This document shows positions 8,164 to 16,088 of a DNA stretch of 64,000 nt, piece by piece; the first letter of the stretch is position 1; each line of letters opens with the position of its first letter. This DNA comes from Peredibacter starrii. GTDB taxonomy: Bacteria > Bdellovibrionota > Bacteriovoracia > Bacteriovoracales > Bacteriovoracaceae. The stretch covers positions 3,472,001-3,536,000 of the forward strand of contig NZ_CP139487.1 in NCBI RefSeq assembly GCF_034259205.1, written 5' to 3'. Both the position numbers and the translations under genes were made by a program. A model generated the notes under the pieces. The model saw only the letters and a program-made list of their open reading frames with translations, made no database searches and was not told where the DNA came from.

Positions 8164-9303
8164 ATGAACGAATTTCAACGTGAGTTAACTTCTAGTCTAG
8201 AAAAGTTTTGTCAGGACAACATCGAACCTCATATGGAGCATGATGATCACGAAGGAAAGTTCCGTATGGAAATTTTCCGTGGTCTTGGTGAATACGGTGT
8301 TACAGGTGTAACGCTTCCGGAAGAATTCGGTGGTGCTGGTCTTTCATATCAGGACTATGCTTACGTTCTTGAAACGATCGCAAAATACTCTGTGCCTTAT
8401 GCTGTGACTGTTTCAGTTTCAAGTATGGTGCAATCCATCCTTCTTAACTTCGGTAATGCTGAACAAAAGAAAAAATATCTTCCTGCCCTAACAAGTGGTG
8501 AAGAAATCGGCGCGTTTGCTCTTTCTGAGTCTCACTCAGGTTCAGATGCAGCCAACATGAAAACGACTGCCAAGAAAGTTGACGGTGGTTACATGCTGAA
8601 CGGTACAAAGATGTGGATCACATCAGGTGGTATCGCTAAAACTTATATCGTGATGGCAAGAACCGGTGGCGAAGGTGCTAAAGGTGTTTCTGCTTTCATC
8701 GTTCGCGATGGCGATAAGGGTTTCTCTTTCGGTAAGGCAGAAAAGAAAATGGGTTGGAAAACTTCTCCCACTCGTGAGTTAGTTTTTGAAAACTGTTTTG
8801 TTCCTCAAGAGAACCTTCTTCTTGAAGAAGGCAAAGGCTTTAATGTTGCGATGGGTGGACTTGACCGAGGGCGTGTAGCAATTGGCGCCATTGGTGTTGG
8901 CTGTGCTCAGCGTGCGCTCGATGAATCAATTAAGTACTCTCTTACGCGTCAACAGTTCAAGCAGGCCATTTTCGATTTTCAGGGACTACAGTTCATGTTA
9001 TCTGATATGGCAACGGAAACTGAGGCCTCTCGCCTCATGGTTCATTCTGCGGCCCTTTCACTTGATTCCGGTACACCGAACTCTAAACTTTGCTCAATGG
9101 CCAAATTGAAAGCTACAGATACGGCCATGAAAGTTACGACTGATGCAGTTCAAGTTCTTGGTGGTGTCGGTTATACATCTGAATATCCGGTTGAAAGATT
9201 CATGAGAGATGCGAAAGTTCTTCAGATCGTTGAGGGCACCAATCAAATTCAACGTGTGGTCATCGCCCGCCACCTCAAAAAAGAGTACGAACAACATGCT
9301 TAA
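8164..9303 (+). CDS. Acyl-CoA dehydrogenase (short/medium-chain or branched-chain type)
   Basis: 379 residues. FAD-dependent alpha,beta-dehydrogenation of an acyl-CoA, passing electrons to ETF. Motifs: FALSESHSGSDAANMK, MWITSG, RQQFKQ, and the standard catalytic-base site VEGTNQIQR near the C-terminus. Unlike its neighbour upstream it therefore has the base in the normal place, so the pair are not redundant copies. AGGAT precedes the ATG, 1 nt after the previous stop. The exact chain-length preference cannot be read from sequence. Its stop overlaps the pgi start by 8 nt. Confidence 0.88.
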   Translation: MNEFQRELTSSLEKFCQDNIEPHMEHDDHEGKFRMEIFRGLGEYGVTGVTLPEEFGGAGLSYQDYAYVLETIAKYSVPYAVTVSVSSMVQSILLNFGNAEQKKKYLPALTSGEEIGAFALSESHSGSDAANMKTTAKKVDGGYMLNGTKMWITSGGIAKTYIVMARTGGEGAKGVSAFIVRDGDKGFSFGKAEKKMGWKTSPTRELVFENCFVPQENLLLEEGKGFNVAMGGLDRGRVAIGAIGVGCAQRALDESIKYSLTRQQFKQAIFDFQGLQFMLSDMATETEASRLMVHSAALSLDSGTPNSKLCSMAKLKATDTAMKVTTDAVQVLGGVGYTSEYPVERFMRDAKVLQIVEGTNQIQRVVIARHLKKEYEQHA

Positions 9304-10531
9304 TTGGAAACTTCGATCAAGTCACAAGGCAAAGGTTAATACTCCAGAGCTTGAAAAAGCGATGTCTTCGTATCTGAAGACCCTGTCGTCTCCGGACATT
9401 GGCTTTTTCGGACTTCCAAATAGAAAAGACCTGGTTGAAGAAACTCAAAAAGTTTTCAATCAGTTTAAGCACAAAAAATATTTCATTCATATCGGGATCG
9501 GTGGCAGTGCCCTTGGTCCTGAAATGCTTCTTTCAGCCTTAGGTAATGGCAGTGGAGTCAAATTTGTTTTCATTAACAATATTGATCCAGACGATATGTG
9601 CCGCAAGCTCGATAAAGTTGACATGAAAGAGGCCCTTATCTACGTTGTTTCTAAATCAGGAACAACTGCAGAAACAGTTGCAGCCATGGCGATCCTTATG
9701 AACGCACTTAAAGATGCGGGCATCAAAGAGAATCAATACAAAGATCATTTCGTGTTCTGTACTGATCCAGTGAAAGGTGAGCTTCGTAAACTTGGTAAAG
9801 AATGGGGCGTTCACACACTTGATATTCCTTCAAATGTTGGTGGTCGTTTTTCAGTTCTAACTCCGGTGGGATTTCTTCCTGCGATGTTCTCGGGCATTAA
9901 TGTTCAGGACGTTCTTGAAGGTGCGGAAGATATTCAAAGACATCTTTCAGATCCAAAAATCGGCGCTTCGTTTTTCGAACTCGCACAATGGATCAAAGAG
10001 CTTCACGATCAAGGTGTTAATCAAACTGTCCTCATGCCCTACTCATCTTTATTAAAAGATTACTCGTCATGGTTCGTACAACTATGGGCAGAGAGTTTAG
10101 GTAAAAATGGAAAAGGACTAACTCCAATTCCTGCCTACGGAGCAACTGATCAGCACTCTCAAATGCAGCTTTTCATGGAAGGACCTAACGATAAGGTCAT
10201 GATGCTGATTGAAGTGGAGAAATTCCATAACGATTACCCTCTAAAAAATTCATTGAGTGGTGAGGCCTTCAAAAACCTCGCTCCTTTTAAACTATCTGAC
10301 CTCATGAAGGCCGAATTTGAAGGGACTTTAACTGCCCTTCAGGAGAATGGTCGTCACGTGGTTCACCTACAAATTCCAAGCCTTCAGGAAGAGTACGTGG
10401 GCCAACTCATTCTATTTGCTGAATGCTTGACTGTTATGGTTGGAGAGCTAATTAAAGTTGATCCGTTTAACCAGCCGGGAGTAGAAGCTGGTAAAAAATA
10501 CGCTAATGAATGGTTAAAAAACCACCAGTAA
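9296..10531 (+). CDS. pgi: Glucose-6-phosphate isomerase
   Basis: 411 residues from the ATG at 9296, a short bacterial PGI. Interconverts glucose-6-phosphate and fructose-6-phosphate. Visible: HIGIGGSALGPEM (phosphate-binding loop), SKSGTTAET (SIS-domain signature), the Glu of QLWAESLGKNG, the His of TDQHSQMQLF, and the Lys of PGVEAGKKYANEWL near the end. The open frame extends to 9209, but the ATG at 9296 gives the right N-terminus and overlaps the previous stop by 8 nt. The final codons and stop contain a sigma-28-like promoter reading into the next gene. Confidence 0.93.
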   Translation: MLNWKLRSSHKAKVNTPELEKAMSSYLKTLSSPDIGFFGLPNRKDLVEETQKVFNQFKHKKYFIHIGIGGSALGPEMLLSALGNGSGVKFVFINNIDPDDMCRKLDKVDMKEALIYVVSKSGTTAETVAAMAILMNALKDAGIKENQYKDHFVFCTDPVKGELRKLGKEWGVHTLDIPSNVGGRFSVLTPVGFLPAMFSGINVQDVLEGAEDIQRHLSDPKIGASFFELAQWIKELHDQGVNQTVLMPYSSLLKDYSSWFVQLWAESLGKNGKGLTPIPAYGATDQHSQMQLFMEGPNDKVMMLIEVEKFHNDYPLKNSLSGEAFKNLAPFKLSDLMKAEFEGTLTALQENGRHVVHLQIPSLQEEYVGQLILFAECLTVMVGELIKVDPFNQPGVEAGKKYANEWLKNHQ

Positions 10532-10541
10532 ATGCCGATAA
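10515..10541 (+). promoter_or_regulatory. Candidate sigma-28 (FliA-type) promoter before the FHA-GGDEF gene
   Basis: TAAA (10515-10518), 15-nt spacer, GCCGATAA (10534-10541): a perfect match to the core FliA consensus TAAA-N15-GCCGATAA, although the last four bases of the -35 box (AAAC) do not fit GTTT. It spans the pgi stop codon and lies 81 nt before the cyclase ATG. Confidence 0.55.
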
Positions 10542-10556
10542 GCCACTTGCCGCGTC

Positions 10557-10585
10557 TTGAAGAAAATTTAAGCCGGGCCTAAAAT
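10557..10585 (+). promoter_or_regulatory. Candidate sigma-70-type promoter before the FHA-GGDEF gene
   Basis: TTGAAG (10557-10562), 17-nt spacer, TAAAAT (10580-10585). Together with the sigma-28-like site just upstream it would give the cyclase two promoters. Confidence 0.45.
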
Positions 10586-10621
10586 AGTGGGATACAAATT
10601 GTTGGAATTTCTGGAGAAGAC

Positions 10622-11533
10622 ATGAGCGATGATAAAAACGCCACCGTCGTCATTACCGATATTAGAAAAGCACTCTCTTCATTAGAAGAAGAGGCAAAGC
10701 AGAAACCTGCTTGCTTACTAGTAGTTGGTGGCGAACTCAATGGTTCAATTTTTAATTTAAACCTTGGCGAAACTACTGTTGGTCGTAATCCAGATTGTAC
10801 CATCTCTCTTGATTTCCATGGCGTTTCTCGTCGTCATTTTACGATTGAAGTAACAGATAGTGAGGTCACATTAAATGACCTCGGCTCTGCAAACGGTACT
10901 TACCTTAATAACCAGAAGCTAACGACTCCGACAGTGCTTAAGCGCGGTGACGTGATTAAGATCGGTGCCATCGCCATGAAGTTCCTTCCTAAAGGGGATC
11001 CTGAGCGTCTGACGTACGATAAGCTTCTTGAAGAGGCCCATACTGACGGTCTTACGAAGTGCTACAACAAAACATTTTTCAATAACCAACTCGAACTTGA
11101 AGTTAAGAAATGTAAAGTGACTGGGAAACCACTCTCTTTAATCATCTTCGATCTCGATCACTTCAAGAAGTTGAACGATAATTACGGCCACGATGCGGGT
11201 GACTACGTGCTCAAAGAAAAAGCACGTCTGATTCGTGAAAATGGTATTCGCCAGGGCGATATTTTTGCTCGCTATGGTGGTGAAGAATTTTGTATTCTTC
11301 TACCTAATACCAACCTAAAACAAGGTTTCGAAATCGCTGAACGACTTCGTAAACTGGTTGAGAAACACGAATTCATCTACGACGGTAAACGTCTTCCGGT
11401 AACTGCTTCAATTGGTGTTGCAGATTATCGTCAGGGTGTTGAAAACGGGACTGATCTCTTTAAGCGTGCAGACTCATCTGTTTATAAATCGAAAGAAGGC
11501 GGAAGGAACCAAGTTAACTTCTATAAGGCATAG
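10622..11533 (+). CDS. FHA-GGDEF diguanylate cyclase, DgcB-like
   Basis: 303 residues. An N-terminal tail (1-28) precedes an FHA domain (about 30-125: VGR at 53-55, SRRH at 69-72, NGT at 91-93) and a GGDEF domain (about 140-303). The active site is GGEEF (219-223), the metal Asp pair lies in FDLDH (176-180), and an inhibitory I-site RQGD (210-213) sits five residues before GGEEF, so it should make c-di-GMP with product inhibition. This is the layout of Bdellovibrio DgcB, a cyclase needed for prey invasion whose FHA domain reads its own phosphorylated N-terminal tail. Here Thr8 with Ile at +3 (TVVI) is a plausible matching phosphosite. GGAGAAG precedes the ATG. mutL follows immediately. Confidence 0.93.
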   Translation: MSDDKNATVVITDIRKALSSLEEEAKQKPACLLVVGGELNGSIFNLNLGETTVGRNPDCTISLDFHGVSRRHFTIEVTDSEVTLNDLGSANGTYLNNQKLTTPTVLKRGDVIKIGAIAMKFLPKGDPERLTYDKLLEEAHTDGLTKCYNKTFFNNQLELEVKKCKVTGKPLSLIIFDLDHFKKLNDNYGHDAGDYVLKEKARLIRENGIRQGDIFARYGGEEFCILLPNTNLKQGFEIAERLRKLVEKHEFIYDGKRLPVTASIGVADYRQGVENGTDLFKRADSSVYKSKEGGRNQVNFYKA

Positions 11534-13147
11534 ATGGTTTCTGTTCCCCCGAAGATCGATCTACTACCAGAACATCTCATCGATCAGATTAAGGCCGGGG
11601 AAGTCATTGAACGTCCAGGTAACCTCATCAAAGAGATCCTGGAAAACGCAGTGGACGCCGGCTCAACTAAGATTGAGCTATCAATCAAGAATAACGGTCT
11701 CGATTTAATCTCATTAAAAGACAATGGCCATGGAATGCGAAAGGACGATCTTCCTCTCGCCTTCTCTCGCCACGCCACTTCTAAGATCTCTCGCTTTGAG
11801 GATTTATATAAGCTTCGCTCATTCGGTTTCCGTGGTGAGGCCCTGGCCTCGATTGCGGCGATTTCAAAGCTCCACTGTATTTCTCAGACCAGAGAAAGTA
11901 AGACCGCCTCTGAGATCAAAATTGAAGGTGGCCTGACTCTCTATCACGGGGAAAGACAAACTGGCTCAGGGACTCATGGAACTGAACTTCAGATTCAGGA
12001 TCTGTTCTTTAATACTCCTGCTCGTTTGAAATTCATTCAGTCTCAACAGGCCGAGAAGACCTTCATTCGCAAAATCGTATTTGCTTTTATTCTTTCTCGT
12101 CCGGAGATCGAGTTTCAAATCAAATTCGATGACGCAGATAAGGACATTTATCCAGGACGTGAAACTCTACGTGAAAGAATCGAGGACATTTTTCCAAAGG
12201 CCAAAGAGACCATTCTTCACTCTGAGCGCTTTTATGAAAATAATGAGCTTACTCTATTCTTAATTCCTGGATCATTTAAGGCGCCGGTGAAATTGCAGAA
12301 CATTTTCATCAATGGCCGTTATATTTTGGATAAACAACTTCACCGTGTCTTGAGTAACGCTCTTGATGCAACTTTTGGTGGAGACGACTTCCACTATGTG
12401 GCCCATTTCCATTTGCCGCCAGATACAATCGATGTAAACGTTCATCCTAATAAAACTGTTATTAAGTGCCTTGAAATCTCTAAGATGATTTCTCTCTTAA
12501 CTTCAACGGTTAAAGAACTGGGTTCAAAACGTCCGGTGAGAGAATCACAGATTCCGGTTGAGGCAATGCCCATGCCGCAGTCCCAGACTTTTTTCGATTC
12601 ATTTCAAGAAGCGGCCCCTACTCTTCAACAAGAAAGACATCAGTATAACATGGAGGGTTTGTTCTCTCCTCACCGCCTACCAGTGGCAACTGAAGCTGAT
12701 CTCATCTGGATCAATCAGTTCTTCTTGAAGCGCGTGGAAAATGTCTGGATGGGAGTATCGGCACCTAAACTCGTTGAACTTTTCACTAAGAAGAAGCTTG
12801 AAACTCAGGCATTAACTATTCCTCTTCTTGTGAGTGAACCTTTCCCTTCGAAAAACGTCAGTAAAGAAGTGCTTCATTCCCTTCAAGAAGGCGGAATGGA
12901 AATCGAATACCTGGGGGCCGAAACTCTTGTCTTAAGAGGCATCCCGGAATGGATGAATGGCTTTCCACTTAAGGGTGTGGTCACTCTCCTTCTTCATCAA
13001 AAGAACTTCACGGAACTTGAAATTGTCCCGGAAGAATGGTCACAAACCACTTGGGAAGAGATGCTTCTCTTTTTCCCGATTGATGAACTCATCAGTAAAA
13101 AAATCGTGGTCGATCTCGCTGCCCTTCTGAAGGACAAACTCAAATGA
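11534..13147 (+). CDS. mutL: DNA mismatch repair protein MutL
   Basis: 537 residues, short for MutL. The N-terminal GHKL ATPase is complete: catalytic Glu34 and Asn38 in KEILENAVDAG, DNGHGM, GFRGEALASI, then the transducer domain up to about residue 330. A low-conservation linker and a C-terminal dimerisation domain follow. The endonuclease motif DQHA(x)2E(x)4E expected near residue 410 is missing; that place reads WMGVSAPKLVELF. The start directly abuts the preceding stop (TAGATG). miaA overlaps the end by 4 nt, the common mutL-miaA order. Confidence 0.93.
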   Translation: MVSVPPKIDLLPEHLIDQIKAGEVIERPGNLIKEILENAVDAGSTKIELSIKNNGLDLISLKDNGHGMRKDDLPLAFSRHATSKISRFEDLYKLRSFGFRGEALASIAAISKLHCISQTRESKTASEIKIEGGLTLYHGERQTGSGTHGTELQIQDLFFNTPARLKFIQSQQAEKTFIRKIVFAFILSRPEIEFQIKFDDADKDIYPGRETLRERIEDIFPKAKETILHSERFYENNELTLFLIPGSFKAPVKLQNIFINGRYILDKQLHRVLSNALDATFGGDDFHYVAHFHLPPDTIDVNVHPNKTVIKCLEISKMISLLTSTVKELGSKRPVRESQIPVEAMPMPQSQTFFDSFQEAAPTLQQERHQYNMEGLFSPHRLPVATEADLIWINQFFLKRVENVWMGVSAPKLVELFTKKKLETQALTIPLLVSEPFPSKNVSKEVLHSLQEGGMEIEYLGAETLVLRGIPEWMNGFPLKGVVTLLLHQKNFTELEIVPEEWSQTTWEEMLLFFPIDELISKKIVVDLAALLKDKLK

Positions 13148-14088
13148 AGGTCATCGTTATCTCTGGCCCTACTGCCTCAGGAAAAACTGATCTTGCAGTA
13201 GAGCTCGCGACTAAGTTTGGTGGCGAAGTGGTGAACTTTGATTCTCTACTTCTCTATAAAGAGATTGAGATAGGTACTGCCAAGCCGACCATGGAAGAAC
13301 AAAAAACAATTCCTCACCATATGCTTAATGTTCGTAGCATTTCAAATCCGATGAATGCAGCCGACTACGCTCGTGAGGCACTGCCAATCATTGAAAGACT
13401 TTTAAGTGAGAATAAACTCGTTTATCTCGTTGGTGGTAGTGGCTTCTATCTTCAGGCCCTACTTAAGGGCATGTACGACTCTCCTAAGACTCCCAAAGAG
13501 ATCATGAAACGCTCGGATGAACTTTATGAGAAAGAAGGTATTGCTCCTTTTCTTTCTATCTTAAAGGACCAGGATCGTAAGAGTTTTGAGCGCTATCATG
13601 AAAATGATCATTATCGCGTGCGCCGTGCGGTTGAGCACCTATGGACCACCGGCTCTCCCATGTCAGAGGCGCGTGAAGAAAAAGATGATTCAAATGAGAA
13701 GATGGAGCGACCAACGATTCATAACTGGGACCTTCTTCACATCTATCTCGATCTTCCAAAAGAAGAGCATTTAAAGATCATTGAGAAACGAACGGATCGT
13801 ATGCTCGCAACAGGTCTCATCGAAGAAGTGAAAGGTCTCCTCGATCAAGGTTTTACCGGTCTGGAAAAACCACTGCAAAGTATTGGCTACAAGGAAACAC
13901 TGGATTTCATTCTAGGTGTTTATAAAAATCTTTCAGAATGTCGTGAGCGGATTGTGATCTCAACCAGGCAGCTGGCGAAGTCTCAGAGAACGTGGTTTAA
14001 GCGGGATTCTTTCAAAAAGACATTTCACCCACTTGAAGAAAGATCAGAGATCTTCCTTCAAGTAGAGAAATTTATCAGAGAAAATTAA
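13144..14088 (+). CDS. miaA: tRNA dimethylallyltransferase MiaA
   Basis: 314 residues, usual length. Transfers the dimethylallyl group to N6 of A37 in tRNAs reading UNN codons. The P-loop GPTASGKTD is at residues 8-16, with NFDSLLLYKEIEIGTAKP (substrate loop), PHHMLNV, VGGSGFYLQALL and QLAKSQRTWFKRD all recognisable. The start overlaps the mutL stop (ATGA). The stop overlaps that of the convergent peroxidase gene in the palindrome TTAA. Confidence 0.96.
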   Translation: MKVIVISGPTASGKTDLAVELATKFGGEVVNFDSLLLYKEIEIGTAKPTMEEQKTIPHHMLNVRSISNPMNAADYAREALPIIERLLSENKLVYLVGGSGFYLQALLKGMYDSPKTPKEIMKRSDELYEKEGIAPFLSILKDQDRKSFERYHENDHYRVRRAVEHLWTTGSPMSEAREEKDDSNEKMERPTIHNWDLLHIYLDLPKEEHLKIIEKRTDRMLATGLIEEVKGLLDQGFTGLEKPLQSIGYKETLDFILGVYKNLSECRERIVISTRQLAKSQRTWFKRDSFKKTFHPLEERSEIFLQVEKFIREN

Positions 14089-15116
14089 GGATCTGGAGTA
14101 AGAGTTGTTCCAACAGTGTGAGGAAGCATTGGCATAGTTTGCTTCGGGAACTCACCAGTTAGTGCATTCATGAATGCTACGATGTCTGCAACTTGAGTTT
14201 CAGTAAGATCCATATCAAGCTGAGTTTTTGCCATTACACGAACCGCTTCATCAAGAGTCTGAACTTTACCGTTGTGGAAATATGGTGCTGTAAGAGCAAT
14301 GTTTCTCCAAGTTGGTACACGCCAGTGGTTCTTATCTTCGGCCTTCTTAGTCACTTCATAGCGACCAAGATCAGACGTTAGATCATATTGTTTGTCGTAT
14401 TTCGAACCAGGGATCTGAGGGAACGGCTGATAGTTACCTTCACCCATTTTCAGACCGTCACCCGCAAAGTTCACACCAGTGTGACAAGAAGTACAACCGA
14501 TCTCGTCCACAAGTTTCATCCCGCGGATTTGCTGAGCAGTCATCGCCTTCTTATTTCCTCTCATATATTTATCGAAAGGAGAATTTGGAGTGATAAGAGT
14601 TCTTTCGTAAGAAGCAATTGCCTTGGCAACGTTATCGATATTGATCTCTTTATCCTTCGGGAAGACTTTTTTGAAAGCTTCAACGTAACCAGGGATCTGC
14701 TTAATACGACCGATCACGATATCGTGATTTGCCATACCCATCTCAACTGGATTCGTCATTGGACCTTTCGCCTGACCTTCTAGAGAAGCTTCACGACCGT
14801 CCCAGAATTGAACTGTGTGATAGGCCGAGTTCCAAACTGTCGGAGAGCCACGTCCACCACGTTTACCATGGATACCAGCACCAACTGGACGTCCATCACC
14901 ACCGTGAGACATAACGTTGTGACATGAGTTACAAGAGATTGAGCCGTCAGCTGAAATACGAGGATCGAAATAAAGTTGTTTTCCTAGCTCAATCTTCGCC
15001 GGAGTCTGAGGGTTATCCACAGGAATCGGAGGTACTGGAGGAAGTGCTTTGAATTCTGCCCACGCGTTTAGAGAGGCCACGGCCATTAGGGCCATAAAGC
15101 TTTTTCTTAGGTGCAT
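14085..15116 (-). CDS. Di-haem cytochrome c peroxidase (CcpA/MauG family), periplasmic
   Basis: 343 residues with a signal peptide (1-20). Two haem c sites: CNSCH (C62, C65, H66) and CTSCH (C208, C211, H212), in the arrangement of bacterial di-haem peroxidases, which reduce hydrogen peroxide with electrons from small cytochromes or copper proteins. The GRG...SPTVWNSAY segment and PTWRNIALTAPYFHNGKVQTLDEAV are typical. AGGGA lies before the ATG. A MauG-like maturation role is a less likely alternative, as no amine dehydrogenase genes are near. Confidence 0.92.
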   Translation of the reverse strand: MHLRKSFMALMAVASLNAWAEFKALPPVPPIPVDNPQTPAKIELGKQLYFDPRISADGSISCNSCHNVMSHGGDGRPVGAGIHGKRGGRGSPTVWNSAYHTVQFWDGREASLEGQAKGPMTNPVEMGMANHDIVIGRIKQIPGYVEAFKKVFPKDKEINIDNVAKAIASYERTLITPNSPFDKYMRGNKKAMTAQQIRGMKLVDEIGCTSCHTGVNFAGDGLKMGEGNYQPFPQIPGSKYDKQYDLTSDLGRYEVTKKAEDKNHWRVPTWRNIALTAPYFHNGKVQTLDEAVRVMAKTQLDMDLTETQVADIVAFMNALTGEFPKQTMPMLPHTVGTTLTPDP

Positions 15117-15212
15117 TTGAGTTCCCTGTTATAGTAAAATTGTAATGTCTATTTTAACCCGTTTTAAAAATAGGGCCAATAATGTTTTACTATGGCCCAA
15201 TAGATAAAAACT

Positions 15213-16088
15213 ATGATGCAGATCAATGATAAATTAAAAGTTATTGTTATTTCCGATGGTACTGGAGAGACAGCTTCGGCCATTACCAGAGCGGCGATGA
15301 CTCAATTTCAGGATAAAGAAATCTTCTTCACCCGTTATAAGAATATCCGTACCCGCGAACAGATCGATGCCATCTTTCAGGAAGCGGCCATTCACCACGA
15401 TATTGTGGTTTATACGATTGTTTCCGTTGAACTACGGGCATATATTGCCGAACTCTCAAAACGTGATCACGTCCGATCAGTGGACGTTATGGGCCCGCTC
15501 TTAACGACCTTCTCTAACTTCTTTGAGGCCGAGCCTAATTACCAGCCTGGTCTTCTCCACGCCGTAAATGATTTGTATTTTAAGCGTGTGGCCGCGATTG
15601 AATTTACCTTGAACCATGATGATGGAAGAAATATTAGTTCATTGGAAGAAGCTGAAGTGGTTCTTGTGGGAATTTCCCGTACTTCCAAAACTCCTCTTTC
15701 AATGTACCTTTCGCTGGAAGGTATTAAGACCGTAAATGTACCAATCGTCATGGGAGTGCCTCTTCCGGAGAAACTATTTCAGGTTGATCAACGAAAGATC
15801 TTTGGTCTTACCATTGATCCAGATGCCCTCTTCCAGATTCGTAAGAATCGCCTAAGCCGCCTGGGTCTTTCCAATGATGAAGGTGACTACGCTGACATCT
15901 CGAAAGTTTCAGAAGAAATCGAATGGGCCAACCGCATTTTCTCAGAAAACAAGCGCTGGCCGGTGTTTAATGTGACGGGAAAAGCCCTGGAAGAAACGGC
16001 CGCCGAAATCATCAAGCTTCTTAACATGCGTAAGGTAAATCGCTTTAAGCAATCGAAGCGTTTTGAAGATCCGAAGCCAGAAGAATAA
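15213..16088 (+). CDS. Pyruvate, phosphate dikinase regulatory protein (DUF299)
   Basis: 291 residues. Bifunctional Ser/Thr kinase and pyrophosphorylase of the DUF299 family, which switches PPDK or PEP synthase on and off with ADP and phosphate. Motifs: VISDGTGETA near the N-terminus, the P-loop-like GISRTSKTPLSMYLS, and NVPIVMGVPLPEKLF. Two adjacent ATGs (15213, 15216) are possible starts and neither has a strong ribosome site. Its target is not in the window. Its presence suggests reversible PEP/pyruvate flux, of interest beside the unusual pyruvate kinase at 51.6-53.3 kb. Confidence 0.9.
   Translation: MMQINDKLKVIVISDGTGETASAITRAAMTQFQDKEIFFTRYKNIRTREQIDAIFQEAAIHHDIVVYTIVSVELRAYIAELSKRDHVRSVDVMGPLLTTFSNFFEAEPNYQPGLLHAVNDLYFKRVAAIEFTLNHDDGRNISSLEEAEVVLVGISRTSKTPLSMYLSLEGIKTVNVPIVMGVPLPEKLFQVDQRKIFGLTIDPDALFQIRKNRLSRLGLSNDEGDYADISKVSEEIEWANRIFSENKRWPVFNVTGKALEETAAEIIKLLNMRKVNRFKQSKRFEDPKPEE

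Noticed and set aside
14193-14914. Plus-strand open frames opposite the di-haem peroxidase
   Set aside because: Shadows of the real gene, which has signal peptide and two CxxCH sites on the other strand.
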